Source of the DNA: Candidatus Schekmanbacteria bacterium
GTDB taxonomy: Bacteria; CSSED10-310; JACPHN01
Direction: 5' to 3'
DNA length: 64,000 bases
Assembly: GCA_016188575.1 (NCBI GenBank)
Contig: JACPHN010000112.1
Span: forward strand, 51,497 to 115,496
A program made the position numbers and the translations under genes. This document shows positions 9,278 to 19,200 of the stretch, one piece after another; the first letter of the stretch is position 1, and each line of letters opens with the position of its first letter. A model generated the notes under the pieces. It was not told where the DNA came from. It saw nothing but the letters and a program-made list of their open reading frames with translations, and ran no database searches.

Positions 9278-9311
9278 GGCGACATGTCTGGGCGGGGTTT
9301 TGGACCGGCTG
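9278..9311 (+). repeat. REP-like dispersed repeat, copy 1
   Basis: A 34-base unit with core GGGCGGGGTTTTGGACCGG. It matches the inverse complement of 39980-40013 at 32 of 34 positions and shares its core with 45440-45471. All three copies are intergenic. Similarity continues about a dozen bases past the unit (AATGGGTGA). Confidence 0.6.
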
Positions 9312-9519
9312 ACGAATGGGTGACGCGCTGGCCCAATCCTGCACGCCGCGCTTGCGCGTGTGGCAACGACAGCAGCATCGCGCCATACTCGGGGGACGAC
9401 AAGCGAGCGGTGTAGCGCGGCCGCGGCGGTGCGGTGCAGGGCCGTCCCAGGCGGCGTTGCCGGCGTCGGACCGGGCGGGCCACACCGGGCGAACGAGGTG
9501 TCTCAGGAGTTGTGCGCTC

Positions 9520-10731
9520 ATGATCCAGGGGTTTCGGTTTGGCGGCGTATGCGCAGGAATCAAGAAAAACACGGCCGATCTGGCCTTGATTACGAGCGAC
9601 CTGCCGGCGGCGGCGGCCGGTGTGGTGACGCGCAATCTGTTTCGCGCTAGTTGCGTAGAACGTTCTGCGGCACTGCTGCCGGGTGCTGGCATCCGCGCTA
9701 TTGTTGCCAACTCGGGAAACGCCAACGCCATCGCCGGCGCTGAGGAGGTCACGCGTGACGCGCGCATGGCTGCAGCGGCCGCCCTCGCGCTTGGCGTGGA
9801 CCCACGCGCCGTGCTCACGGCCAGCACCGGCGCCATCGGTGTCCCGCTGCCCATCGTCGCGATCGAAGCCGCCATGCCCCAACTGGTCTCATCTCTCAAT
9901 ACCGATCCCGCCGTCGTTGCGCGCGCCATTCGCACGACCGACCGTCGCGACAAGATCGCGCACCGCGACTTCCGGGGCGCGCAAGGCACCGCGCGCATCC
10001 TGGGAATCGCCAAAGGCGCAGGAATGATTCACCCCTGCATGGCCACAATGCTCGCTTTCGTGCTGACCGACGCCCAGGTCGCTCCGGACGAGCTCGATCG
10101 CGCGATCCGCGAGGCCGTCGACGAGAGCTTTCACATGATCTCGGTCGACCGCGACACCTCGACAAACGACGCGGTATACGCCCTGGCCAACGGCATGTCC
10201 GCCGTGCGCATCGACGGTGCGTCCGCGGAGACCTTTCGGGGCGCGCTTGCGGAGGTGCTCGCCGAGCTGGCGAAGGCCATCGCGGGCGATGGGGAAGGAG
10301 CCACGCGCCGGATTTGCGTGCGCGTGAGCGGCGCGAAAGATGCGCGGTCCGCGCGCCTCGTGGCCAGGGCGCCGGTCGAGAGCAATCTGTTCAAGGCCGC
10401 GGTTTTTGGCCGTTTCCCCGGCTGGGAGCGGTTTCTCGCGGCGGTAGGGGCGCGTTGCGCGCAGCTCGATCTCCCCTTGCTCCGGGACCGCGTTTCGCTG
10501 ACGATCGATGGCGTTACCGTTTTTCGCGACGGGGCGCCGAGCGGGGCGACCGCCGTCTTGAGCGACCAGGCAGAGTCCGTGTACGAGCTCGACCTGGGAT
10601 TGGGGACGGCAACCGCCACGGCCTGGGGCTGCGACCTGAGCTACGAGTACGTGACGATCAACGCCGAAACCAAGCTGGCGCGTCACGCCGGCGGCGCACC
10701 TGACGCCGCTCCTGTACGAGGTCAGCGATGA
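9520..10731 (+). CDS. argJ: Bifunctional glutamate N-acetyltransferase / amino-acid acetyltransferase ArgJ
   Basis: ArgJ moves the acetyl group from N-acetylornithine to glutamate (cyclic arginine pathway), and bifunctional forms also use acetyl-CoA. The 403-residue protein has VVTRNLFRA, ANSGNANA, ASTGAIGVPLP, and the self-cleavage site KGAGMIHPCMATML, where the precursor is cut before Thr176 to give alpha and beta chains. The C-terminus GCDLSYEYVTINAE is typical. Length fits the family. ATG 9520 has AGGAG ten bases upstream; a longer open frame reaches 9316 but is not conserved in character. The stop overlaps the next start as ATGA, so a membrane metallopeptidase-like gene is translationally coupled. 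Confidence 0.93.
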   Translation: MIQGFRFGGVCAGIKKNTADLALITSDLPAAAAGVVTRNLFRASCVERSAALLPGAGIRAIVANSGNANAIAGAEEVTRDARMAAAAALALGVDPRAVLTASTGAIGVPLPIVAIEAAMPQLVSSLNTDPAVVARAIRTTDRRDKIAHRDFRGAQGTARILGIAKGAGMIHPCMATMLAFVLTDAQVAPDELDRAIREAVDESFHMISVDRDTSTNDAVYALANGMSAVRIDGASAETFRGALAEVLAELAKAIAGDGEGATRRICVRVSGAKDARSARLVARAPVESNLFKAAVFGRFPGWERFLAAVGARCAQLDLPLLRDRVSLTIDGVTVFRDGAPSGATAVLSDQAESVYELDLGLGTATATAWGCDLSYEYVTINAETKLARHAGGAPDAAPVRGQR

Positions 10732-11393
10732 CCATGTCCTCACGCAGCGGCCCTGCATACTCCGTCGGCGACGACCAGGCCCCCCTGACACTGCGCGCAC
10801 TCCCCCGCCGGGTCCTGCGAGCCGCGCTTTCCGCCGGCGAACCTGTCGATGGATTCGTCCTGGCGGGGCGCATTGCCGTGTTTCTGCTCGTCGCCGCGCT
10901 CACCATTCCCGTGGCCACCGCCAACGGGTGGAGCGGCGGCCTGGCGCGCTTCTTCATTCATGCCATCAACACCCCATTCCACGAGGCCGGGCACGTCCTC
11001 TTCGGCATCTTCGGCTCCTTCATGAGAGTCCTCGGAGGAAGCCTCAATCAGGTCCTCGTTCCACTCGTCTGCCTGACGGCTTTCCTGTGGCGACGTAACG
11101 GTTTTGCCGCGGCAATGATGCTATGGTGGGCGGGCGACAATCTCGTCGAGGTGGCGATCTACGTGGGCGATGCCCGCGAGCAGGAGCTCGTCCTGCTCGG
11201 CGGCGTCACCGGCGCCGAGCAGCCCGGATACCACGACTGGAACAACATTCTCGGCCACTTGCAGATGCTGCAGTGGGACCGCACGCTTGCCTCCGTAACG
11301 CGTTTTTGGGGAGTATCGTTCATGCTTGTCGCTCTGGCGTGGGGTCTGTACCTGTTAGCCGACAGCCGAAAACACCTGAAGCCGCTCTCCTGA
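10728..11393 (+). CDS. Integral membrane protein with HExxH motif (M50-like)
   Basis: A 221-residue membrane protein with about four hydrophobic segments. HEAGH at residues 85-89, embedded in INTPFHEAGHVLFGIFG, is the zinc-binding signature of site-2-protease-like (M50) peptidases. A second hydrophobic block, MMLWWAGDNLVEVAIYVGDAR, holds Asp and Glu residues that could supply a third ligand. The typical NPDG motif is not obvious, so a non-peptidase role is possible. It overlaps argJ by four bases and is followed after 13 bases by the YfaP-like/TPR gene. Confidence 0.65.
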   Translation: MTMSSRSGPAYSVGDDQAPLTLRALPRRVLRAALSAGEPVDGFVLAGRIAVFLLVAALTIPVATANGWSGGLARFFIHAINTPFHEAGHVLFGIFGSFMRVLGGSLNQVLVPLVCLTAFLWRRNGFAAAMMLWWAGDNLVEVAIYVGDAREQELVLLGGVTGAEQPGYHDWNNILGHLQMLQWDRTLASVTRFWGVSFMLVALAWGLYLLADSRKHLKPLS

Positions 11394-11406
11394 AAGGAAG
11401 ACGCAC

Positions 11407-12609
11407 ATGCGACTCGTTCTGATCGGATTCTCAAGCGCCTTCTTGGCAATCGCCGGCCTTGCATCTCCGGTGCAGGCGGCCGGGATTTCCGCGCAAATTC
11501 TGAGCGCCACCGTCAAGGACCAGGCGATCGACGGGGCGGAGGTCATTCTGCAGCGAACCGGTGAGGCTTCGGCGCGGGCAACCACCGACAGTGCCGGCAA
11601 GGTCACGTTTGCCGTGCGCCCTGGCGGCGTCGACGACGGTACGCTCACCATGATCGTGAAAAAGCCAGGCTACTCCAATCTCGTGGTGAAGTGCCCATGT
11701 GATGCCATGACCTACGCCCTCAGCCCGGCGATGAGCGAGCTCGACGCCATGCGCATCGTGCTCAACTGGGGAGCTACGCCAGCGGACCTCGACTCCCACC
11801 TGGCCTTTGCGGGCGAGCACGTGTTCTTCGACAGGCGCGCCGGCAGCGACGCCGAGCTCGACGTCGATGACGTCGACAGCTATGGCCCGGAAACAGTAAC
11901 GGTGCAGAAAAAGCGGCCGGGCGTCAAGTACCTCTACGCCGTTCACAACTATACGGAAGGCGAGACCAAAGGCTCTCTATCGCTATCCAACGTCAGCCAG
12001 GCGCGCGTCTACGTCTATGTGGGCTCGTCGCAGGTGCGCACGTTCGTGCCTCCCAAGGCCCGCGCCGGCAACGTCTGGGTGGTATTCGGCATCGGCGACA
12101 ATGGCGAGCTGTACGACATCAACAAGTTTACCGATGTGCCGACTCGCGAAGGCGTGGGCGCGTCGATGTCCGAGCTGATCGCGCGCGGAAGTTTCGTCTC
12201 GTTGCCTGATGTGTCCGTGGACCAGAAAAAGCTCGCGGAGGAGCTCAACCGGCAAGGCGAAGCGGCATATCACGAGACGCGGATCGAAGACGCCGTCGCC
12301 CTCTATCTGGAGGCCATCGACAATGACCCCGAGCACGGACAGGCGTATAGTAACCTGGGGCTGGCGTACCAGAAGCTGTCGCGGCCCGCGGAGGCCATTT
12401 GGGCCAACCGCAAGGCCATCGCCATCGCCACTGGACCTACCAGTGCCACAGTCCGCGCCAGCTCGCATTACAACATCGCCCGCGTCTATGAAGAGCTAGG
12501 CCGGTATCAACAGGCGCTCGAAGACTACGAGCAGGCGCTGGCCAACAAGGAGCGCGACGCCTACAAGTCGGGGATTGAACGCATGAAGGTCAAGCTCGTC
12601 CCGCGCTGA
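11407..12609 (+). CDS. Secreted YfaP-like (DUF2135) protein with TPR repeats
   Basis: A 400-residue exported protein. Residues 1-25 are a signal peptide ending VQAAG. Residues 30-95 form a carboxypeptidase-regulatory-like Ig fold (DGAEVILQRTGE, TDSAGKVTFAV). Residues 110-235 match the YfaP/DUF2135 pattern: RIVLNWGATPADLDSHLAF, LDVDDVDSYGPETVTV and YLYAVHNYTEGE. Residues about 275-395 are three to four TPRs (EAAYHETRIEDAVALYLEAI, YSNLGLAYQKLSRPAEAI). It likely binds partners at the cell surface or in the periplasm. It is the third gene of the argJ operon, with GAAAGGAAG upstream of ATG 11407. Confidence 0.7.
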   Translation: MRLVLIGFSSAFLAIAGLASPVQAAGISAQILSATVKDQAIDGAEVILQRTGEASARATTDSAGKVTFAVRPGGVDDGTLTMIVKKPGYSNLVVKCPCDAMTYALSPAMSELDAMRIVLNWGATPADLDSHLAFAGEHVFFDRRAGSDAELDVDDVDSYGPETVTVQKKRPGVKYLYAVHNYTEGETKGSLSLSNVSQARVYVYVGSSQVRTFVPPKARAGNVWVVFGIGDNGELYDINKFTDVPTREGVGASMSELIARGSFVSLPDVSVDQKKLAEELNRQGEAAYHETRIEDAVALYLEAIDNDPEHGQAYSNLGLAYQKLSRPAEAIWANRKAIAIATGPTSATVRASSHYNIARVYEELGRYQQALEDYEQALANKERDAYKSGIERMKVKLVPR

Positions 12610-12856
12610 GCGGAGCGGCCCACGGCTCAAGACGGAAGACTGAGACCCGCCAGGGCGCCGCGACGCGTCTAGCGCCGGCATGATCAGCGCGCGGTGAAGA
12701 CTGACGCGGCGCCGCCGCGGGAGCGGGGCGATGCTGAAGACACCGCCGCTTCACCCCCGAGGCGCCCATGCCCCTGCCGCGCCTGCTGATTGCCTCCGAT
12801 CGCGGCTCCGAGCGCCGCAATGATGCCAACGAAGCGCTCGCCGCCCCCCCCAGGAC

Positions 12857-15847
12857 CTACTCCGCGGCGTCCTCGAGGCGCACCACAAAGCGCGGCTCGA
12901 CGCGACTACTGTCGTACTCGCCGATCGACATCGCAGTGGCCGCCACCGTCAACACCAGCGTGCGGTCGACTGGCATCGACGCAACGGACAGCTCTCGCCC
13001 GCTGGTGGTCAGGGCGGCGGCGAGCGGCGATCCCGTATTCTCCGCAGCGCGAACGGAGAACGCGAGGGGCTCCTCATACGGCACATCAACGGTTCCTGAC
13101 GCCTCCACGGCCGTGTCGAACGTTACGCTGGCGGCGCGCCCTGCCGGGATGCGCACGAGCTGAACCTTCGCGGGATACGTATAGTAGAGCACCGGCGAGA
13201 CCGACGCCGCGTCGCCATAGTAGGTGTCGACATCAATTAGCTCGTCCCACAGGCCCGCCGCGCTGTCGGTCGCGTTCTCCGAAAACGGCGCCAGGCGGAG
13301 ACAGAAGCCCGCGGCATGGGATTCCGAGCGGTTTTCCACGGTGAGCACGAATCGCTTCGCCGCACTCGTGTCGTTCCAGACAAAGGCCGAGCCTGACTGC
13401 CCTTGATGCGGGGACGTGGCACTTGCCAGCTCCGCACCGGTGGCGCTGCCGGTGTCCTCATCGTACGCGGCGATGCTCATCGCGTACGGGCCCCGCCCGC
13501 TGGCTTCGAGGGTCGCGGCGAGTATGGCTGCGGCCGGCACCTCGATGAGGAAATCCTCGCTCGTGCCCGGGGAAGGGTTGTGCTCGCTGTCGGCGTCGAT
13601 GCAGCCCGAATATCCGAGGTCGTCGGGAAGATTGAACGGCAACATTCCGATCTGCTTACCCTCGAGCTGCAAGCGAAATGTGGCGGATGCCGCGAGCCGA
13701 GATGGGCGGATGGCGACGAGCAGCTCGCTGTCATCCGCAACGTTCTGGAAGGCGTAGGTGGTGCTCCCTGAAATGGGCACGGCCGCAGTGGCCAGCGGCT
13801 CGCCGTCGACGTCCGCCGCCGCGCCGGCTTCATAGTACTCGACGAGCAGAACGCCTTCCGATCCCGCGGAAATGCTGAGCTCATAGGTGCCCTGGCCGGG
13901 GTTCAACAGGAAGGACACCGCCTTGACTTCGCTCGCGCCCCCCGAACCCGAGGTGACGGAGTCGTTCGCGAGCTCGCCGCTGTCGCTGAAGTCGGCGGTC
14001 GTGACGGTGGTTGGATCGCTCACGTAGAAAGATGGGCTGTCTACGGCGGCATAAGCCGTGCGCAGGTGTGGGTAGGACGCGTCGGCAACCGTGGCGCGGA
14101 CGCCTACCGTGATGTGGAACCGGGATCCCGCGAGCCCGGTCGGAAACCGGAATTCGGCGATCGCCGACGGGCTCTCGAAGGTCAGCGGGGTATCGAGGGC
14201 AACTGTCTTCGACATTGGGTAGACGGAGCTTGTTTCGTCGTAGAGCCACAGTGTGACTTCGTCGACCGTCCACCGGGAATCCGGAATCCACTCGGCAACC
14301 TGCACCGTGACGCGCGCCGTGGTGCCCTCTTCGTAGCGCGCACCGGCCGCCGGTGTCGTGACCTCCACGGTCGGTTCCATGAAAAAGCCGGAATAGCGCG
14401 CCAGCCAGTAGGCAATGAGATAATCGACTCCGGGGTACTCAACCCACGGCTGCGGGCACGACTCGTTGATGCGAAACGGCGAGCGTTGCCAGGCGTAGTC
14501 GGCGGCCGGCCGCGCATTCATGGTCATCGCTTCGGTACCGTAGTTGCCGTCGCCGCACGAGGCGAGCTCGCCCGGAGTATTGTCAGTCGCGACCCGTCGC
14601 CGCGGCCCTTGCGGGAAGTGGGAAAGCTGGTTCATGACGTCGGCGGCGAGCTCGTCCGAGACCGAATCGGAGTCGTTGATGTCAAACGCATACGCACCTT
14701 CCACCGTTCCGAGCAGGCGAATGAGGTGGTACAGCGAGTGGTTGAAATTCTTGGCGCCATCGAAAAAGGTGCTGTTGCCGTTCCAGAGTCGATCGCCGAT
14801 CTCTTCCCATGCCGCGCGCAGATCCTCACCGGTCTCGATGCGGAGGAGCTGAAAGAGCGGCATGGCGCCGATATTGAAGCGATAGAAGTCGCCGCACCGG
14901 TAGTTGACGAGCGACAGGTCCGCGCCATTGAGCCAGTCCTTGGCCTTGTCGAGCCAGTTGTATCCGAAGGCGTTGATGCGATCCTCGAGCTCTTCCTTGA
15001 AGCGCGAATAGCCCGTCATCTGGTAGGCAGTGCGGAGGTGGCTCAGTGCCATGAGCGCGTCTCCCCAGTCCGCGTTGAAAAACTCGAACCACACCAACTT
15101 TTCCCCGTCCGCCTGGACCACTTTCCAGTCGTTCTCCATCAAGTGGTCCAGAAAATCTGCGACGTGAGAGGCGATGCGAGCGCGCACCGCGTCGTCGTCG
15201 ATGAGGTCGTACGCCACCGCGGCGCCGAACATCCAGCCCGAGTACGCGTCGCGCGAGACGTTGCCCATGTAGACGTAATCTGCGAAGTCGCCGGTGCCGC
15301 TGAGTATCGGCGTGGATTCGGAGCTCTCGAGCAGGCAGTGCTCGCGCGTTCCCGCCGATTTCGCGGCGCACGTGATTTCCGGTGGTTCGTAGCCACGGGA
15401 AAGCACCCCGGGGATGCCGGTCACGTCCATCATGGTCATGAGCACGTCTACCTGTTCCTTGGCGAGATCGCAGGCGTCGTCGGTTTGCAAGCTGGCGCAC
15501 CGGTATGCCAAAGCGGCGGTGTAGACACCGGTCCAGATCGCGCCGTCGCCCTGGCCGCCGTATTCGGAGACGCTGTCGAGAACCTCGTAGTCGTAGGAGC
15601 CGTCGTCGCAACTGCGGGGCCGGTTGCCACTTGTCTTGAGGACCGCGTTCCACACCTGGCCGGCGGGTGCGTGCATGGAGAGAACCCTGTCGAGATACTC
15701 TTCGGCCTTGTCCTCGAGGGCCTGGAAATCGGTGGAGTCGTACGAGCCCAGGGCGTCAGCGGCGCGCGCGGGTGAAAACGGCCCGGCGGCGGCGATGAGA
15801 AAGAGGAGGCCAATGCGAAGACTGGTGCGGGAAACGGCATTTCTCAT
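12857..15847 (-). CDS. Large secreted protein of unknown function with helical N-terminal half and beta-rich C-terminal half
   Basis: About 996 residues. I chose ATG 15847 because it begins a clean signal peptide (LLFLIAAAGPFSPARA) and has GGAG nine bases upstream; the frame is open to 16087 but upstream sequence lacks signal character. Residues 30-560 are rich in Trp, Tyr, Asp and Cys with helical hairpin-like segments (DGAIWTGVYTAALAYRCA, WMFGAAVAYDLI, NADWGDALMALSHLRTAYQM), reminiscent of the alpha/alpha-toroid of six-hairpin glycosidases; this is suggestive only. The C-terminal part has Ig-like and jelly-roll-like strands, including a segment like bacterial pre-peptidase C-terminal domains (VSFLLNPGQGTYELSIS). 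It may be an extracellular carbohydrate-active protein. It is monocistronic and divergent from the kinase gene. Confidence 0.65.
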   Translation of the reverse strand: MRNAVSRTSLRIGLLFLIAAAGPFSPARAADALGSYDSTDFQALEDKAEEYLDRVLSMHAPAGQVWNAVLKTSGNRPRSCDDGSYDYEVLDSVSEYGGQGDGAIWTGVYTAALAYRCASLQTDDACDLAKEQVDVLMTMMDVTGIPGVLSRGYEPPEITCAAKSAGTREHCLLESSESTPILSGTGDFADYVYMGNVSRDAYSGWMFGAAVAYDLIDDDAVRARIASHVADFLDHLMENDWKVVQADGEKLVWFEFFNADWGDALMALSHLRTAYQMTGYSRFKEELEDRINAFGYNWLDKAKDWLNGADLSLVNYRCGDFYRFNIGAMPLFQLLRIETGEDLRAAWEEIGDRLWNGNSTFFDGAKNFNHSLYHLIRLLGTVEGAYAFDINDSDSVSDELAADVMNQLSHFPQGPRRRVATDNTPGELASCGDGNYGTEAMTMNARPAADYAWQRSPFRINESCPQPWVEYPGVDYLIAYWLARYSGFFMEPTVEVTTPAAGARYEEGTTARVTVQVAEWIPDSRWTVDEVTLWLYDETSSVYPMSKTVALDTPLTFESPSAIAEFRFPTGLAGSRFHITVGVRATVADASYPHLRTAYAAVDSPSFYVSDPTTVTTADFSDSGELANDSVTSGSGGASEVKAVSFLLNPGQGTYELSISAGSEGVLLVEYYEAGAAADVDGEPLATAAVPISGSTTYAFQNVADDSELLVAIRPSRLAASATFRLQLEGKQIGMLPFNLPDDLGYSGCIDADSEHNPSPGTSEDFLIEVPAAAILAATLEASGRGPYAMSIAAYDEDTGSATGAELASATSPHQGQSGSAFVWNDTSAAKRFVLTVENRSESHAAGFCLRLAPFSENATDSAAGLWDELIDVDTYYGDAASVSPVLYYTYPAKVQLVRIPAGRAASVTFDTAVEASGTVDVPYEEPLAFSVRAAENTGSPLAAALTTSGRELSVASMPVDRTLVLTVAATAMSIGEYDSSRVEPRFVVRLEDAAE

Positions 15848-16236
15848 GGCGTAACGCTCCGGGATGAGGCTTTCGTTGGCAGTGGGTACCGACCTCTCCA
15901 AGAGCGAACGATGTGCCAGCCCGGTGGGCCGCGGCGGGGCGTGGTGAGGGCGTGAATGGCGCGTCGCGGAGCAGGCGGGGGAGAGCGGATCGAAAGTGGT
16001 GGTGGTTTTTGCCACCATGATGCCGCGGTGCGAAGCCTCCGCCCCCGAGTTTGCCCCGCGATCCTGCCCTGACGCCGGGGTCAGCATCTGGCGCCCGAAG
16101 CAACGGCCTTCAGCGCCTCTTCGGTCGCTGCGGCGATCACCTCATCGTCGCCTCGGGGAGATCTCTGGACTTGTCCTCCGTACGAGGTTAACCTCAAGTA
16201 TTCCCCCACCAACCGCGGGACACTTGGAGCAAAAGC
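15848..16236. other. Divergent intergenic region
   Basis: This spacer lies between the leftward secreted-protein gene and the rightward kinase gene. A six-base-stem palindrome (TGGTGG, CCACCA, six-base T-rich loop) at 16000-16017 could be an operator or a chance hairpin. I found no convincing -35/-10 pair. No gene is supported. Confidence 0.4.
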
Positions 16237-19200
16237 GTGAACCTGGGTCGCGTGCAGCGGATCGGCACCTACGCGATCGAGTCCGAGATCGGGCGGGGTG
16301 CCACCGGCACCGTATTCCGCGCCGTGGATGACCGCAACGGCCAGGCCGTGGCGCTCAAGACCTTGACCTCGCCAAGCGTCGGGGGCCTGATGGCGATGCG
16401 CCGCGAAATCGGCGCTCTTGCGCGCCTGAATCATCCGCAAATCGTGCGCATCGTGGACCATGGCGTCCAGTCGGGTGCACCCTGGTACGCCATGACGCTC
16501 GTGCACGGCACCCACCTGCGCGACTGGATTGCCCCCACGCCGCCGCCGCACATTAATGACGTCCTTCTGCTGTTCGCCAGGCTGCTGCGGCCACTGGCGT
16601 ATCTGCATGGCGAGGGCTTGGTCCATCAAGACTTGAAGCCGGAAAACATCCTCGTCACCCAAGCCGGCATACCGATCGTCGTGGATTTCGGGCTCACGGC
16701 GGCGGTGACGGCCAAGATTGGCCGCGATGCCCTGCCCTACGCGGCTTCCGCGGGCACTCTGAGCTACATGTCGCCCGAGCAAATCCGCCGCCTGGCCGTT
16801 GATCCACGCGCCGACATCTATGCCCTCGGCTGCATACTGTACGAGCTTCTGACGGGCGCTCCGCCATTCTCCGGCACCGCGGACGAGATCATCGACGGCC
16901 ACCTGCGCCGCGTGCCACCGCGCCTCACGGCGGAGCGCCCTGGCCTTCCACTGGAGCTTGACCGCCTGGTGTCCGCAATGCTGGCCAAGGCGCGGCGGGA
17001 GCGGCCAGGTTATTGCGCCGACATCGAGCTGTCCCTGCGCGAGCTCGGGGTGCGGACCGATGGGGAAGACGGCACCGAGGCCGCAAAGCCGTATCTGTTC
17101 CGGCCCGACCTCGCCGGTCGCGAGGCGGAGCTCGCCCGCCTTGCAAGCCTGCTCGACGCGGCGCATGCGGGAACTGGGGCCGTCGTCTTGCTCGGGGGCG
17201 AGAGCGGGGTGGGGAAGACCCGGCTCGCACTGGAGCTCGCGCGGAGATACACCGGCGACCGGACGACGGTGATCGCCGGTGGGGCGGCGCCGGAAACCCA
17301 GGTCCCACTCGGGCTCTTCGCACCCTTCCTCGAGCTGCTTGCAGATCGGTGCATCGCTGCTGGTTCAGAAGCGGCCGCGCGTCTGCTCGGTCCAGGGGGC
17401 GGCGCGCTGACTGCCTATGAGCCGCGGCTCACGGCAGCGACCGGCCTCGACGATCCCGTGGTGCCGTCGCCCTTACCTCCGAGAGAAGCGCGGCTCCGTC
17501 TCTTTTCCGCGCTTGCGCACGCGCTGTCCGAAACGGCGCGAAGCTGCACCGTGTTGCTCATCGCCGATGATGTCCAGTGGTCCGATGAGCTCAGTCTTGC
17601 GGCTGTGCGCCAGTTGCTCGAGGAAAGACTCGTGCAGAGCAGCCGCATCCTCTTGCTTCTGGTCTATCGAGCCGAAGAAGCCGGCCCCACGCTCGCCGAG
17701 CTGCTGGCGCGGGGCGATATCGAGCGCGTGGCGCTGTCGGACTTGCAGGAGCCCTCGGTGACGCAGCTCGTAAGCGACGTGCTCGCGGTCAGCGAGCCGC
17801 CGCAGCAGTTGCTGCAATCCGTCAGCGACAGGTGTCATGGCAATCCCTATTTCATTGCGGAGCTTCTGCGCCTGGCGGTCGAGTGCAACATGCTCGCCCG
17901 TGACCGCGCCGGGCAGTGGTGCCTGAGGACGCTCAAGCAGGAGGGCGCGGGGCCTGCCGCCGACCTGTCGCTCCTCCCCCTCCCTACGTCGTTGGGTGAC
18001 GCGATCCGGGCGCGTCTGGAAGCGCTGCCGGAAGCGACGGTGGAGCTCCTCGACGTCGCGGCCGTCATCGGCCGGACCGCGAGTCTGGAGCTCCTCTGCG
18101 CCATTCTCAATCAGCGCTCACCGGCGCACATCGGCGGCGCGGGATTCCCGGCGCGGGACGGGTCGGCGCGCCTCTCGCCCGACGAAGGTCGCCTCCGAGA
18201 TCGTCTCGACACGGTGGACCTCCTGATTCGCCGGCACCTCCTGCAGGACGTGGGCGAAGGTGGCCTGCGCTTCGTTCACGACGCGGTGCGCGTGATTCGG
18301 TATTCATCGCTACCGAGCGAAACACGGGCGCGCCTGCATGCGCGCGTCGCCGACGCCCTGGAGGCGGAGGTCGGCCTACCCGAGGAGGCACGAGAGGCCG
18401 AGCTTGCGCATCACCGTGAACGCGCCGGAGAGGCCGATTGCGCGCGCGCACACTACCTGCGGGCCGCCAGGTGGGCCCGTGACCGCTGGGCCAATGACGA
18501 CGCCGAGAAGCTCTACAACGGCTTCCTGCGCCTCGTTTTTGAGCCCACCGAGACGACGATTCTGGTGCGCAACGAATTCACCGACTCGGTGCTGATCCGG
18601 GAGGGTCGCTACAAGGATGCCGCCGCGCAGTATCGCCTGTCGTTGGACGAATCCCGCAAGATCCAATCCGCGAAAGCAGAGGGTCGCAGTCTTCACGGGC
18701 TGGGGAATGTCCTGTGCGAGACGGGCGAAATGGAGGCGGGAAAGGCGATGTGCGAGCTGGCACTCGAGCTTCAACGCTCCATCGGTGACCGGTCCGCGAT
18801 GGTGAGAACCCTCAATCGCCTGGCCATCGTCCACCACTACTACGGACAGATGCAGGCCTGCGCCGGTCTCTACCGAGAAGCCGCGGCGCTCGCGAAAGAG
18901 CTCGGTGACGAAAAGTCACAAGCGGTACTGATCGGCAATCTCGGGACCTTGCTTCACGATCTCGGCGACCTCCGCGAGGCCCGCGGCCTGCATGAGCAAG
19001 CCGTGCTCATCAAGCGTGCGACCGGCGACCGGCGGGGCGAGGGGATCTCCTTGTGCAACATCGGCATGATCAGCCGAGACGAAGGAGATCTGGCCGCCGC
19101 ACGGCGCTATTTCGAGCAGGCGCTGGTGATTCACCGCGAGATCGGCGATCGTGAAAACGAAGGGTGGGTTCTCTCCAGTCTGGCCTCAATCGAGGGGGCA

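Noticed and set aside
8739..10013. Long open frame on the minus strand opposite argJ
   Set aside because: It lies antisense to a confident argJ and its translation is a low-complexity Arg/Ala/Ser/Pro mix without family motifs; long antisense frames are expected in GC-rich DNA.
14066..15775. A 569-codon forward frame opposite the secreted-protein gene
   Set aside because: The minus strand has a signal peptide, a ribosome-binding site and protein-like composition; the forward translation is rich in Val/Gly/Arg without motifs.
16081..17166. A 361-codon minus frame opposite the first kinase domain
   Set aside because: The forward kinase motifs are complete; no motif or start signal supports the reverse.
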